Shown piece after piece: positions 55,950-64,000 of a stretch of DNA of 64,000 bases. Origin of the DNA: an uncultured Ignisphaera sp. (GTDB taxonomy: Archaea > Thermoproteota > Thermoprotei_A > Sulfolobales > Ignisphaeraceae); NCBI GenBank assembly GCA_938074605.1, contig CALJEI010000011.1, forward strand, positions 32,609 through 96,608. Direction: 5' to 3'. Position 1 is the stretch's first letter, and the number at the start of each line of letters is the position of its first letter. The notes under the pieces are model-generated. The model saw only the letters and a program-made list of their open reading frames with translations, did no database searches and was not told the DNA's origin. Both the position numbers and the translations under genes were made by a program.

Positions 55950-56948
55950 GTGGAGCTAAAGCTATGTGAAGAATATAGACATTCAACCTATGCTATACAT
56001 AGCCTTATAGAGGATCAAACACTTACTGGAGCAGGAGAGGGGGTTATATCTAGGATTATACTGCCACAGCTACCAGTGGTACAAAGCTATCTAATAATAA
56101 TTTTAAGTAGAGACCCTATATATACATTTACAAAATGGAAAATCTCATTAAATAATATCATTCTTACAAGAGAATTTAAACCACATATAGATAGTCAAGT
56201 AAATGAAAAATTGACACACTCACTATTTATATATGATGTAACTAAGACCCTGGGGCCAGATATAAACCTTAAAATAGGTTATGAGGGGAAAAAGCCTCTA
56301 AGAGTTGATGCAGCACTTCTAATTACAATCCATAGGTATGAGGAGTTTCATCTAGGCTTTAACTTCATAACAAAAATTTTAAACTTAAATTCATCAATCG
56401 ATCTACCTAAAGCTAAACTATCATTTGAGCCTACGGAGAAGTATCTAGATATGGGGATAATTGCTGAGAGGAGCTGTAGTTTAGAGCTAGAGTTTTTTGG
56501 TAATATAAATAGGAGTGTAAAGCGGGAGATAGTCTATGGCTTTAATATGGTTGAGATGCCGATGGATAGAGATTTGGATATAAATTCAATTAATATTAGA
56601 TGCAGCAATCCAGCAAGACATATATTTACATGCCTCTTTTCACTATATTCAAACTATCCAAGAATAGATGTAAGGAATATAGATATGCTTGACAATGAAT
56701 TAAGTTTAACGCTATATAATGCAGGTAATAGTACTGCTGATGATGTAGAGATAGTGTTTTTTAGATATGGTGTACAGATATATAGGTTGAGGGTGGGGAG
56801 TCTAAAGCCAAGTGAAGAGAAAAGTGTATTGATACCAAAAAGTGTTGTTAAGGTAAATAATGTTACCGTTAGAATAATATGGTATAAGGCATTAAGGATG
56901 TTTAGTAAAGATATTAACCTAGCCATAAGAGGCCAAACTATAGAATAG
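55950..56948 (+). CDS. Unknown 332-residue beta-rich protein
   Basis: Not recognised. No signal peptide or membrane helix. The sequence alternates short strands; residues about 245-325 (LDNELSLTLYNAGNSTADDVEIVFFRYGVQIYRLRVGSLKPSEEKSVLI) resemble a CARDB-like adhesion fold. A cytoplasmic location with such a fold is odd. ATG-less start: GTG at 55950 (TTTGTGGAG). Confidence 0.55.
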   Translation: MELKLCEEYRHSTYAIHSLIEDQTLTGAGEGVISRIILPQLPVVQSYLIIILSRDPIYTFTKWKISLNNIILTREFKPHIDSQVNEKLTHSLFIYDVTKTLGPDINLKIGYEGKKPLRVDAALLITIHRYEEFHLGFNFITKILNLNSSIDLPKAKLSFEPTEKYLDMGIIAERSCSLELEFFGNINRSVKREIVYGFNMVEMPMDRDLDINSINIRCSNPARHIFTCLFSLYSNYPRIDVRNIDMLDNELSLTLYNAGNSTADDVEIVFFRYGVQIYRLRVGSLKPSEEKSVLIPKSVVKVNNVTVRIIWYKALRMFSKDINLAIRGQTIE

Positions 56949-56968
56949 AATATATAAACTATAATGGT

Positions 56969-57277
56969 TTATTGATGGCTACCTGAGGGAATATTTTTAG
57001 CAGGTTTTGTCTTAACAGCATTAACAATTTCTGATATCTGTTCAAGAAATTTCTTAAGATTCTCAACATTCTCTTCATGTATACTCTTCCTTCGAGTATC
57101 TATGGGGATGTTCAACTGCTTTGCAAGTTTAATATTTATACCAGCTGCTTTTACTTCACCTATACTAAATCCTCTACCTATACGTACTCCAACATCAATA
57201 CCCTTAAATTTTAACATTCTTGTTTTTTTAACTATAGGTTTTGGAACCTCTACCTCAATACAACATGCTTCACTCAT
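56969..57277 (-). CDS. rpl13e: Ribosomal protein L13e
   Basis: 102 residues. GRGFSIGEVKAAGINIKLAKQLNIPIDTRRKSIHEENVENLKKFL is the L13e core. This protein is present in eukaryotes and in part of the Crenarchaeota, which supports the taxonomic reading. Confidence 0.9.
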   Translation of the reverse strand: MSEACCIEVEVPKPIVKKTRMLKFKGIDVGVRIGRGFSIGEVKAAGINIKLAKQLNIPIDTRRKSIHEENVENLKKFLEQISEIVNAVKTKPAKNIPSGSHQ

Positions 57278-57442
57278 TGATAACCCCAGAGCATATTGAT
57301 GGGAGGAGCTTATAAGCTATATGGCTAATCCTATGTCAACTGCATTAAATTGCAGTAAGTTGTAGTATTAGATATTGAGATTCATAAATTGATTTGTAGT
57401 TATTTAGAGGGGCACGCTATATTTTTATTTAGGTGTCTATTC

Positions 57443-57910
57443 ATGGGGCAAAATAGCGGTGGTGTATCTAGGGCTAGGGGTTTTAGAGCTGAGAGAGAGC
57501 TTGTAGCAAAGTTGTGGAAGATGGGATTTGCTGTAATAAGAGGGCCTGCTAGTGGTGCTAAAATTAGAAAGAGTATATATCCAGATGTTGTTGCTATAAA
57601 GGATGGAAAGATATTTGTATTTGAGGTTAAAGTGAGAAGTAAGCTTAGCTCAATCTATATAGATAGGGGTCAGCTAAATAAACTTCTAGAATTTGCTAGA
57701 AGAGCCTCTGGAGAGGCAATACTTGCAATTAGAATAGCTAGCCTAAAAATCTGGAAAGCTATACCAATTAGTGAATTAAATTTATCAGATACAGCAGAGA
57801 GAGTAAAAATATCAAGAGATATAATAGATGGATCTGAGGATCTCTTCACCTACCTATCTAAAAAAATTTCAAGAAGTATTGAAGAGTATATAGATAAGGG
57901 GAAGAAGTAG
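57443..57910 (+). CDS. hjc: Holliday junction resolvase Hjc
   Basis: Cuts four-way junctions. From ATG 57443 (AGGTG 7 nt upstream) the protein has 155 residues. The nuclease motif order is RGFRAERELVAKLWKMGFAVIRGPASG, IYPDVVAIKDGKIFVFEVKVR (catalytic E, D, ExK), followed by a helical end. The frame extends upstream to 57389, but that part looks non-coding. PINA at 46187 is the known partner type. Confidence 0.93.
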   Translation: MGQNSGGVSRARGFRAERELVAKLWKMGFAVIRGPASGAKIRKSIYPDVVAIKDGKIFVFEVKVRSKLSSIYIDRGQLNKLLEFARRASGEAILAIRIASLKIWKAIPISELNLSDTAERVKISRDIIDGSEDLFTYLSKKISRSIEEYIDKGKK

Positions 57911-57952
57911 AACCCAAGATTATATATAGCTATCCACAGTATCTTCATTCTA

Positions 57953-58969
57953 CTACATTTCTATTTCTGTTATACTTTCTATAACTATTGTATATAGGTC
58001 GTATTCTCTCCACATACCAAGTCTTCCATATAGAATTGTATTGTATTGCCATAAAATTTGTTGAAGTTCACTAAATAAGCCTCTGTCTATTTGGTTTATG
58101 AGCGCATATATTGTTTCATCTATGTTGTACTCTATAATTTTTGATGTGTCTATTAGTCTATGTTTTTTAGCTTCTGAATAAAGTTTTTCTGTAGCTCCTG
58201 GTATGAGGGGGTATGAGGGGCTATAGCTTGTGGTGATGTAGAATATGGTGTAGTTGTTTGTAGGTATTTTTATTGCTGTATGGAATCTTGATGCTTTTGT
58301 TCCATGTATATAGAGCTGTAGTGTATTTTCTGCTTTAGTCTCTATGGATAGACAGGATAGTGTGTGTATTGAGATGTAGTCTAGGTGGAGTTTTTCAATA
58401 AGTTCTACTACAGCCTCTTTCCTTTCAATATATATGTATTTTGGAAGTAGGTCAAGAGGCCATGTATATATGAGTTTTCTAAATTTTATTAAAAGACCAT
58501 TTGATAGAGCTATAATATTTCTATCAAGATCTATTTTTCTAATATTTGATGCTATTGTTTTTCCTGTTAGAGAGACTCCAAATAGAGATTCGATATAGTG
58601 AAGTATATTGTTGTTGTAGCAAAGCTCTTTTTGCTCTAGCCATTCAGTAAACCAGTTTCTCTGTACTGTAACTACTTTGTATCCAAGTATTTTTTTCTCT
58701 ATAGGTCCCTCTTTTATAGTGTGTTTCTCAATGCTATGGCATTTAATATTATCTACTATGCCACTATCTCTAAGTATATCTATGAGTTTTTTTGGTATAA
58801 ATAATGGTGATTTTAAATATCTATAGATCCTCCCTGTAGTCTGTATATATCCTCCTCTACTATAGGATGTATCTATAGCTATATAGTTTTTGCCAAGAGT
58901 TTTAGCAATAGATGCTACTTTAATTGCAGATACACCAGAGCCTATAATAGCTACATCAACTTCTATCAT
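57953..58969 (-). CDS. FAD/NAD(P)-binding oxidoreductase-like protein
   Basis: 338 residues from ATG 58969. The Rossmann motif VAIIGSGVSAIKVASIAKTLGKNYIAID opens the protein. The C-terminal GRLGMWREYDLYT resembles the closing FAD-contact region of UDP-galactopyranose-mutase-like flavoproteins. Substrate unknown. A longer start at 59050 would overlap the divergent pilin-like gene. Confidence 0.65.
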   Translation of the reverse strand: MIEVDVAIIGSGVSAIKVASIAKTLGKNYIAIDTSYSRGGYIQTTGRIYRYLKSPLFIPKKLIDILRDSGIVDNIKCHSIEKHTIKEGPIEKKILGYKVVTVQRNWFTEWLEQKELCYNNNILHYIESLFGVSLTGKTIASNIRKIDLDRNIIALSNGLLIKFRKLIYTWPLDLLPKYIYIERKEAVVELIEKLHLDYISIHTLSCLSIETKAENTLQLYIHGTKASRFHTAIKIPTNNYTIFYITTSYSPSYPLIPGATEKLYSEAKKHRLIDTSKIIEYNIDETIYALINQIDRGLFSELQQILWQYNTILYGRLGMWREYDLYTIVIESITEIEM

Positions 58970-59025
58970 ACCACTATTCACACTCTTGCTACACACTTTA
59001 TATTCTCTACTATATATGGGCTCTA

Positions 59026-59406
59026 GTGTATATATGGAGAGCAATCTCAAGTCTTATTGCAATGGCTATAATTGCCTCTATAGCCTCTATACTAGGTGTT
59101 GCTGCATATACACTTCTCTACACAGGTTACCAAATAAATACCCAGATCTATAGAGGGTTGCCAGCAATAGTTAGGTGCTGGAATTTTACATATACATGGA
59201 TTTGTAGTATTAGGGTTTTTGAGAATGTCTATGGAAATCTATCTATAGCTACAGTTGATGGTTTGGCTACTTGTGGCTATAGATATCTAGAGGTTAGTGA
59301 GCCATCGATATGTATTGTAAATAGTTCATCAAGACCTGTTGTAGCACTAATTGATGTTAATGGTGCTATATATTCCTACTCTGTTGAGGTTGGAGATATA
59401 TGGTGA
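59026..59406 (+). CDS. Small secreted pilin-like protein 1
   Basis: 126 residues. The N-terminus has a short positive stretch and one hydrophobic helix (AISSLIAMAIIASIASILGVAAYTLLY), then an extracellular-type domain with four cysteines and N-glycosylation sites. Archaeal type IV pilins and related surface proteins have this form; I see no clear class III cleavage motif. GTG start. It overlaps the next gene by 7 bp. Confidence 0.6.
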   Translation: MYIWRAISSLIAMAIIASIASILGVAAYTLLYTGYQINTQIYRGLPAIVRCWNFTYTWICSIRVFENVYGNLSIATVDGLATCGYRYLEVSEPSICIVNSSSRPVVALIDVNGAIYSYSVEVGDIW

Positions 59407-60839
59407 GTTTTTCAAGAGGTCAAAGTGAATATATAGCAGCTGTTATAGCTGTTATTTCAATGACTCTACTAAGTATGTTGTATATAAATATTGTTGAGGG
59501 TATTAATAAAGAGACTAGTTTATCTATTAAAAGAATAGCTTCTTTAAGAGAAGAGCTAGAGGTTGTATATACTAGAGATAGCCATATTCTTTCAATAGAG
59601 GGTGAGGGAAAACCGCTATATATAGTTTATGTAACTGGTGATAAACTATATATCGATAGGATAAACACATCAGATAGACATATAGATCTTACAACTTTTC
59701 CAAAATACAGTGAATTAATAGAGGGTAGTAGAACTATAGGTAGAATATGTATCATTACATATTCCCAGAATATGTTTTGTGAAAAAAGCAATACAAAAAC
59801 ACATAATGCAAATAGTAGTTTACTATTAGCAGCTTTAGTTTCTAAATGTACAGTTATGCTCTCTAGATATCTCAATGATCAAGATCTATTTCAACTCTTC
59901 AAAGGGTACTACACATACAACTGTTCAACTACATCCTACCCTATTTCATCAATTAGTGTTACAACTACCTTTAGCTTTAGCAACAACGGTATAGAGTATA
60001 TGGTTAAAAGTTCTGATGGCTTTCTATGGGGTTTTGGTTCAATACCATATGAATTACTTCCTATAGATAGCTATATACTTCTAGGCTATAGAAATTTTAC
60101 CTATAGCCTTGGTGTAGCTAATCTAATTGTTGATATCTATGTCTATTACAGTTTTCCAGAGATGGGTATAGCTATAGATGTAGATGGGAGATCTATTGCT
60201 TATGTATGGCCTGTGCCTAAAGTAGAGGTTGTTCAAAGGCTTACCCATAGAGACTATCTATTGGCTGTTTCTACTAGAACGTCATGCACATCTCTACCCT
60301 GTTATCTACTCTATGCTATAAGGGACTATGTTGATTATCCGTGGCAGAGCTATTCTGGTGATTTTGGTTGGTGGTTAAGGTTTAGACCAGCTTCTATAGT
60401 AGATCGTAGTGTTGGTATTGATGATGGCTATATAGGTAGATATACTGTGTATGCAGATTATAGAGTTTTAGCAACAGGTATTAATATAACTGTTAATAGT
60501 GTTAACAACCTCTATTGCTACAATAGAATAGATCAGTTGTATAGAGAATTAACACCACTATCAATAGCTATAGCTACTGCTAATCTTGATACCTATGGTA
60601 GATGGCTTCCTAGAGATTTTCTTACACCAACATCACTATCGTCATATAAAACATATGTTAAAAGAGCTATGTCGGTATACAATACCTCTACAGCAAGTTT
60701 CTATATCTATAGCTATATCTATGATGGTAGACGCTATCAAGTATATTTAGACTATACAAATCCAGCAACCCATGTCATAACAATTACGTTTAGATATGGT
60801 GTTGATAGACCGCTATATCTATTTTTGCTAAGCAGATAG
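59400..60839 (+). CDS. Large secreted pilin-like protein 2
   Basis: 479 residues. The N-terminus FSRGQSEYIAAVIAVISMTLLSMLYINIVEG follows the archaeal pilin pattern (R-G-Q/V-S-E then a hydrophobic helix). The body is Tyr/Ser/Thr-rich with many N-x-S/T sites, as expected for a cell-surface protein. Together with the upstream small protein it may form a pilus or surface complex; no pilus ATPase or peptidase gene is adjacent. Confidence 0.65.
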   Translation: MVSFSRGQSEYIAAVIAVISMTLLSMLYINIVEGINKETSLSIKRIASLREELEVVYTRDSHILSIEGEGKPLYIVYVTGDKLYIDRINTSDRHIDLTTFPKYSELIEGSRTIGRICIITYSQNMFCEKSNTKTHNANSSLLLAALVSKCTVMLSRYLNDQDLFQLFKGYYTYNCSTTSYPISSISVTTTFSFSNNGIEYMVKSSDGFLWGFGSIPYELLPIDSYILLGYRNFTYSLGVANLIVDIYVYYSFPEMGIAIDVDGRSIAYVWPVPKVEVVQRLTHRDYLLAVSTRTSCTSLPCYLLYAIRDYVDYPWQSYSGDFGWWLRFRPASIVDRSVGIDDGYIGRYTVYADYRVLATGINITVNSVNNLYCYNRIDQLYRELTPLSIAIATANLDTYGRWLPRDFLTPTSLSSYKTYVKRAMSVYNTSTASFYIYSYIYDGRRYQVYLDYTNPATHVITITFRYGVDRPLYLFLLSR

Positions 60840-60890
60840 TGTGTAAAAGTATTTTTACCTTGTTAAATATATAGTTTTTTAGTGGGTATT

Positions 60891-61484
60891 ATGAGTGATA
60901 GGGGTAGGGCTACGGGTAGGAGGCTTATACCCATTTCAGAAGATTTATTTGATAGGCTTTTGAGGGTTTCTATGAAGGTTGGTGTTAATCCTAGGGATCT
61001 TTTTGAGTCTATAGTTTCACGCGTTTTAGACATTCTTGAGTATGATCCTGAGCTGTCTACAGCTATAGAGTCTCTCGATGCATATAGAGATCTTCTTAGA
61101 ATTAGCGGCATTTTGCTTCCAAGGACTGCCGTCTATAAGCTTCTAAATAATCTTGATGATAATAGTATTGATGATATTGTTAGTGAGCTTAAGAACTCCT
61201 GTAGATGGTTTGCAAGAATGAATGTTATTAAGAGGGGTGGGGATCCAAGGGAGCTAAAACTTCTACTATCTCTATGGTTTCCAGATGCTATTATTAATGT
61301 AATGGCTATCGACTCTACAAAGCTTAAGATAGTTATATCTCATTCTAATGGAGGACAAAAGGTTATGAAGATTATTAAAGAGATTTCTATAGAGCTACTA
61401 AAGTCGTTAGGAGCAGAAGTTGAGTCTATTGATGAGATGGAGGGAGTTATATCTATTGTGGTGAAGCATAAATGGACTTCATAA
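60891..61484 (+). CDS. RHH-like protein 1 (paralogous pair)
   Basis: About 197 residues from ATG 60891; GTG 60882 is an alternative. The N-terminal segment RLIPISEDLFDRLLRVSMKVGVNPRDLFESIVSRVLDILE reads as a ribbon-helix-helix, followed by a helical middle and a C-terminal domain (KLKIVISHSNGGQKVMKIIKEI). It overlaps the next gene by 13 bp, whose product has the same overall plan. Confidence 0.55.
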   Translation: MSDRGRATGRRLIPISEDLFDRLLRVSMKVGVNPRDLFESIVSRVLDILEYDPELSTAIESLDAYRDLLRISGILLPRTAVYKLLNNLDDNSIDDIVSELKNSCRWFARMNVIKRGGDPRELKLLLSLWFPDAIINVMAIDSTKLKIVISHSNGGQKVMKIIKEISIELLKSLGAEVESIDEMEGVISIVVKHKWTS

Positions 61485-61996
61485 AAAAATCTAAGAGAAA
61501 AACAATAACAATAGATAGAACTACAGCAGATATAATTAAAGAACTCTCTACAAAACATGGAACAACAATAAATAGCTATTTAAAAAATCTTATTGAGGCT
61601 GTTAAAGAGATTGAGGATATGGGTCTCTATGCACCAACGGCAGTAAGAGATATTAAAAATATCATAAATCTCACTAGGCTAGGTATGGTGATAATACCAT
61701 CAGAGCTTCTAGACGGTATGGAAAAAAATAGAGATTCTATAACTAGAAGTGCCATGAGGATTGGTAGAGCTCTAAAGGAGCTTAAAGCAGATATATATAG
61801 AATTATAGAGTTTCTAGGGACGCACTATAGAGTAATGATTCCAGTAGGGGATAGGGCTATGATAATTAGTAGTGGAAGCAATACAATTTTAGCAGATATA
61901 GTTAAAAGCATAGCACAAGGAGGAGAACTTGAGGTAGTAGAAGAAGGAGGAATAGCAACAATAAAAATTAGAGACAACAAAAATAACGCTACATAG
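61472..61996 (+). CDS. RHH-like protein 2 (paralogous pair)
   Basis: 174 residues. RKTITIDRTTADIIKELSTKHGTTINSYLKNLIEAV is a ribbon-helix-helix pattern; the C-terminus (MIISSGSNTILADIVKSIA) parallels the end of the upstream protein. The two may form a heterodimeric regulator, perhaps of the neighbouring surface genes (inference). Confidence 0.55.
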   Translation: MDFIKKSKRKTITIDRTTADIIKELSTKHGTTINSYLKNLIEAVKEIEDMGLYAPTAVRDIKNIINLTRLGMVIIPSELLDGMEKNRDSITRSAMRIGRALKELKADIYRIIEFLGTHYRVMIPVGDRAMIISSGSNTILADIVKSIAQGGELEVVEEGGIATIKIRDNKNNAT

Positions 61997-62129
61997 TATA
62001 GTAACTTCTACATATAATTTTATATATAATATTATCTATTCTTAATGGGATACCATCTATTAGGAAGTGATTGTTTTTGGAGAAGATTTGAAAAAATGTT
62101 TTAATTAAAAATTTATGTTATTTAATTGT

Positions 62130-63440
62130 TTATTTTGCTAATGCTTTTGATAGTCTTAGTAGTATGTATATGGATGTTGCTGCACCTATTACTGCAAATA
62201 CTAGGGTCACTATTACTAGTGTGTAGACTCCTGATACTGTTCCAGAGACTTCTGCCGTAGTACCCTTTACGGCTGCTACATCACTTCTAATAGCATTTAC
62301 TCCACTTACAGCTGTATCTGCAGAGCTTTTTGCTGCATCTGCAGATCTCTTAGCTTCATCAGCCTTTATTGCAGCATCTCTAGCTGTATTTACTGCAGAG
62401 GCTACTGCGTCAAGTATATCTGTTCTAACCTTAGTTATATCACCTCTAACAGCAGTTACAGCATCACTTACACCCTTTACAGCTGTACTAACATCTTTTA
62501 CAGCTTTATCTAAATCACTTATAGTAGCCTTTATAGCCTCTACATCACTCTTAGTAGCCATAGCACCCTTTACAGCTGCTACATCACTTTTTACAGTTGC
62601 TAGATCCGACTTAATTGTAGCTACATCGCTTTTTACAGTTGCTAAATCTGATGATAGAGGCTTTAACGCATTTAATATATCGTTTTTAGCATTTGTAACA
62701 TCATCTTTTGTTGCCAGTCTCCCTATGGCTGCCGATATATCCTGTAGAGTCTTCTCTATACTTGCTAGTGTTTTGTCTAGCTGTGCTATCCTTGTTTCAA
62801 GTTCAGATACTCTGCCGCTAAGTTGTGCTACAATTTCATCTAGTGGCTGTATTGCTATTGTTCCAAGGTCGTTGTCTCCTAGGACTAGAGTTACAGTTCT
62901 TTCAACTCTTGTGTAGCCAGGTTTTGAAACTCTTACTGTTACTGTACCTGGTGATGTATATAGTTCAAAGCTTCCATCAGCTCTACTCTTTGCAAAATCG
63001 CCAGTCTCTACAACAAGTATTTCTGCATCTGCCACTGGATTACCCTTTGCATCAACAACTTTTCCAACAGCTCTTGAGCCTGCTGATAGTATGAATGTTG
63101 TTGCTACTCTTGTTGCACCTAGATATGCATATACTGTATACTCCCCAGCTATCCAGTCAGCATATGGTAGCTTCGATGGAAGTTTTATGGATGTTGTGTA
63201 TCTACCTGTTGGATCTGCTTGAACCATTTTATAGTCTACTTCCTTACCAGCAGGATTAACGACTGATATTCCAACCCAGGAGTTAGCAGGGGCGGTACCA
63301 GAGACTATAACAGTTTCACCAGGTATGTAGATATGTTTATCTGTTGCTACTGTTATTGCTTGTGCAGCTATAGGCGCTACAGCTATGAGTAGTGCTAGTA
63401 GTAGGAGTGTTATTGTTGATGTAGATTTCCTTAACATCAT
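62130..63440 (-). CDS. S-layer stalk/anchor protein (SlaB-like)
   Basis: 436 residues. A signal peptide (1-28, ending AAQA) is followed by an Ig-like domain (about 30-120), a carboxypeptidase-regulatory-like domain (about 122-200: GKVVDAKGNPVADAEILVVETG), a long coiled coil (about 205-400) with heptad-like SDVATIKSDLATVKSDVAAVK repeats, and a C-terminal membrane helix (about 410-432). This is the design of the membrane-anchored S-layer stalk. Codon use is biased towards GCT/GCA, as for abundant proteins. It lies 14 bp past the main S-layer gene. Confidence 0.82.
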   Translation of the reverse strand: MMLRKSTSTITLLLLALLIAVAPIAAQAITVATDKHIYIPGETVIVSGTAPANSWVGISVVNPAGKEVDYKMVQADPTGRYTTSIKLPSKLPYADWIAGEYTVYAYLGATRVATTFILSAGSRAVGKVVDAKGNPVADAEILVVETGDFAKSRADGSFELYTSPGTVTVRVSKPGYTRVERTVTLVLGDNDLGTIAIQPLDEIVAQLSGRVSELETRIAQLDKTLASIEKTLQDISAAIGRLATKDDVTNAKNDILNALKPLSSDLATVKSDVATIKSDLATVKSDVAAVKGAMATKSDVEAIKATISDLDKAVKDVSTAVKGVSDAVTAVRGDITKVRTDILDAVASAVNTARDAAIKADEAKRSADAAKSSADTAVSGVNAIRSDVAAVKGTTAEVSGTVSGVYTLVIVTLVFAVIGAATSIYILLRLSKALAK

Positions 63441-63454
63441 TTTTCTATCACCCT

Positions 63455-64000
63455 CTAAGCCTCTACAGCAACACTAAATGTTGCAGGTTCTCCCATAGGC
63501 GTTCTATCAACTAAGGACTTCACTATATAGACTTCAACAGTATGGCTGCCAGAGACAATAGGTGTCCAGCCAAATGCTGTCTCAGTGGAGGCGCCAGCAC
63601 CAAGAGTTACTACAGTAGCAAATCTAGCAACGGCAACACCAGCAGGATCTCTCACAATAATGATAGCAGCCATACTTCTCTCAACAATATCAGTGTTCCT
63701 TAAGGTTATTGTTAGGAATACCTCTTTACCAACCTTGGGTGTTACAATTTCTCCTGTAACCACATCTATGAAGGTTGTCTTTTCAGCTCTACCTGGCATT
63801 GGAACAAATACACCAACACCAACAATCTTGGTAAATGTTACATAGGCTCTTCCATCAGCTGTAACCGGATCTACATATTCAATTATTATCCTATCACCAA
63901 TTTTAGCAGGTATTTGTTTAGCTCCAGGCATCCAGGCAGCCATATCTACAACCTGCACCTTTACCTGGAAGACACCTGGCTCAACCTCTTCTGCAATAAA
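63455..64000 (-). CDS. S-layer-type surface protein, C-terminal part (5' end outside window)
   Basis: The minus-strand frame is open at the window edge (182 codons seen). It has Ala/Val/Thr-rich, strand-rich domains of the Ig-like kind (GKEVFLTITLRNTDIVERSMAAIIIV, SGSHTVEVYIV), with no cysteine. Together with the SlaB-like gene that follows by 14 bp, it is probably the main S-layer protein or another exported surface protein. A start inside the window at 63958 (GTG) is only an internal codon, since the frame continues upstream. Confidence 0.7.
   Translation of the reverse strand, partial: FIAEEVEPGVFQVKVQVVDMAAWMPGAKQIPAKIGDRIIIEYVDPVTADGRAYVTFTKIVGVGVFVPMPGRAEKTTFIDVVTGEIVTPKVGKEVFLTITLRNTDIVERSMAAIIIVRDPAGVAVARFATVVTLGAGASTETAFGWTPIVSGSHTVEVYIVKSLVDRTPMGEPATFSVAVEA

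Noticed and set aside
62825..63094. 89-codon Leu/Gln-rich plus-strand frame
   Set aside because: Antisense shadow of the repetitive coiled-coil S-layer stalk gene.

Overview
This window reads as the chromosome of a hyperthermophilic crenarchaeon. The DNA is AT-rich, with heavy ATA, AGA and TATA use. The genes are archaeal throughout: HerA/Mre11/Rad50, Top6A/B, PCNA, FEN1, Hjc, PriL, glycerol-1-phosphate dehydrogenase, GGGP synthase, TiaS, Tsr3, deoxyhypusine synthase, diphthine synthase, Sec61-beta, L13e and L40e. L13e, an archaeal-type RNase P RNA, intron-bearing tRNAs and an S-layer stalk protein point to Desulfurococcales or relatives. An Ignisphaera-like organism is my inference, not something I could check.

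Layout. 1-7 kb: a minus-strand repair block (rad50 cut by the window edge, mre11, herA) and an XPB-type helicase. 7-12 kb: a DUF357/cytidylyltransferase protein, aCPSF1 joined to a proteasome beta gene, and egsA. 11.8-17 kb: a decayed accessory stretch with a TnpB-like pseudogene, a dispersed repeat, an amidohydrolase-like protein without its metal ligands, priL, an IS607-type helix-turn-helix remnant and tsr3. 17-20.3 kb: a Lrp/AsnC-type RAM protein, tiaS, RNase P RNA (minus) and Sec61-beta. 20.4-28.3 kb: a SWIM zinc-finger protein, GGGP synthase, mtnA, then endonuclease beta/hisS/dhs and top6B/top6A. 28.3-32 kb: six tRNAs (Phe and Cys with introns, Val x2, Thr, Ala), a short TFB-like factor, a C/D-box sRNA candidate and PCNA. 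32-48 kb: HD phosphohydrolase, dphB, argF, small unknown proteins, adenosine-specific kinase, speD, L40e, FEN1, EF-1beta, Pth2, aspS, truD and PINA. 48.3-53.8 kb: a Cys-rich microprotein and a pstSCAB transporter divergent from a PhoU-type regulator. 53.8-64 kb: ncs6/ttuA, L13e, hjc, an FAD oxidoreductase, two pilin-like secreted proteins, a pair of related probable ribbon-helix-helix proteins, and an S-layer pair (stalk plus the partial end of the main protein).

How the parts fit. Recombination and replication functions are dense: HerA-Mre11-Rad50 resects ends, Hjc and PINA handle Holliday junctions, and PCNA, FEN1, PriL and Top6 serve replication. RNase P, the splicing endonuclease subunit, TiaS, TruD, Ncs6 and Pth2 make a tRNA-maturation theme beside the intron-bearing tRNAs. 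Two lipid genes (egsA, GGGPS) make the archaeal ether-lipid backbone.

The least explained items are a roughly 150-bp near-identical inverted dispersed repeat with a third partial copy, two small proteins built on CX3C cysteine ladders, two C/D-box sRNA candidates, and operator-like repeats at pst/phoU and speD.
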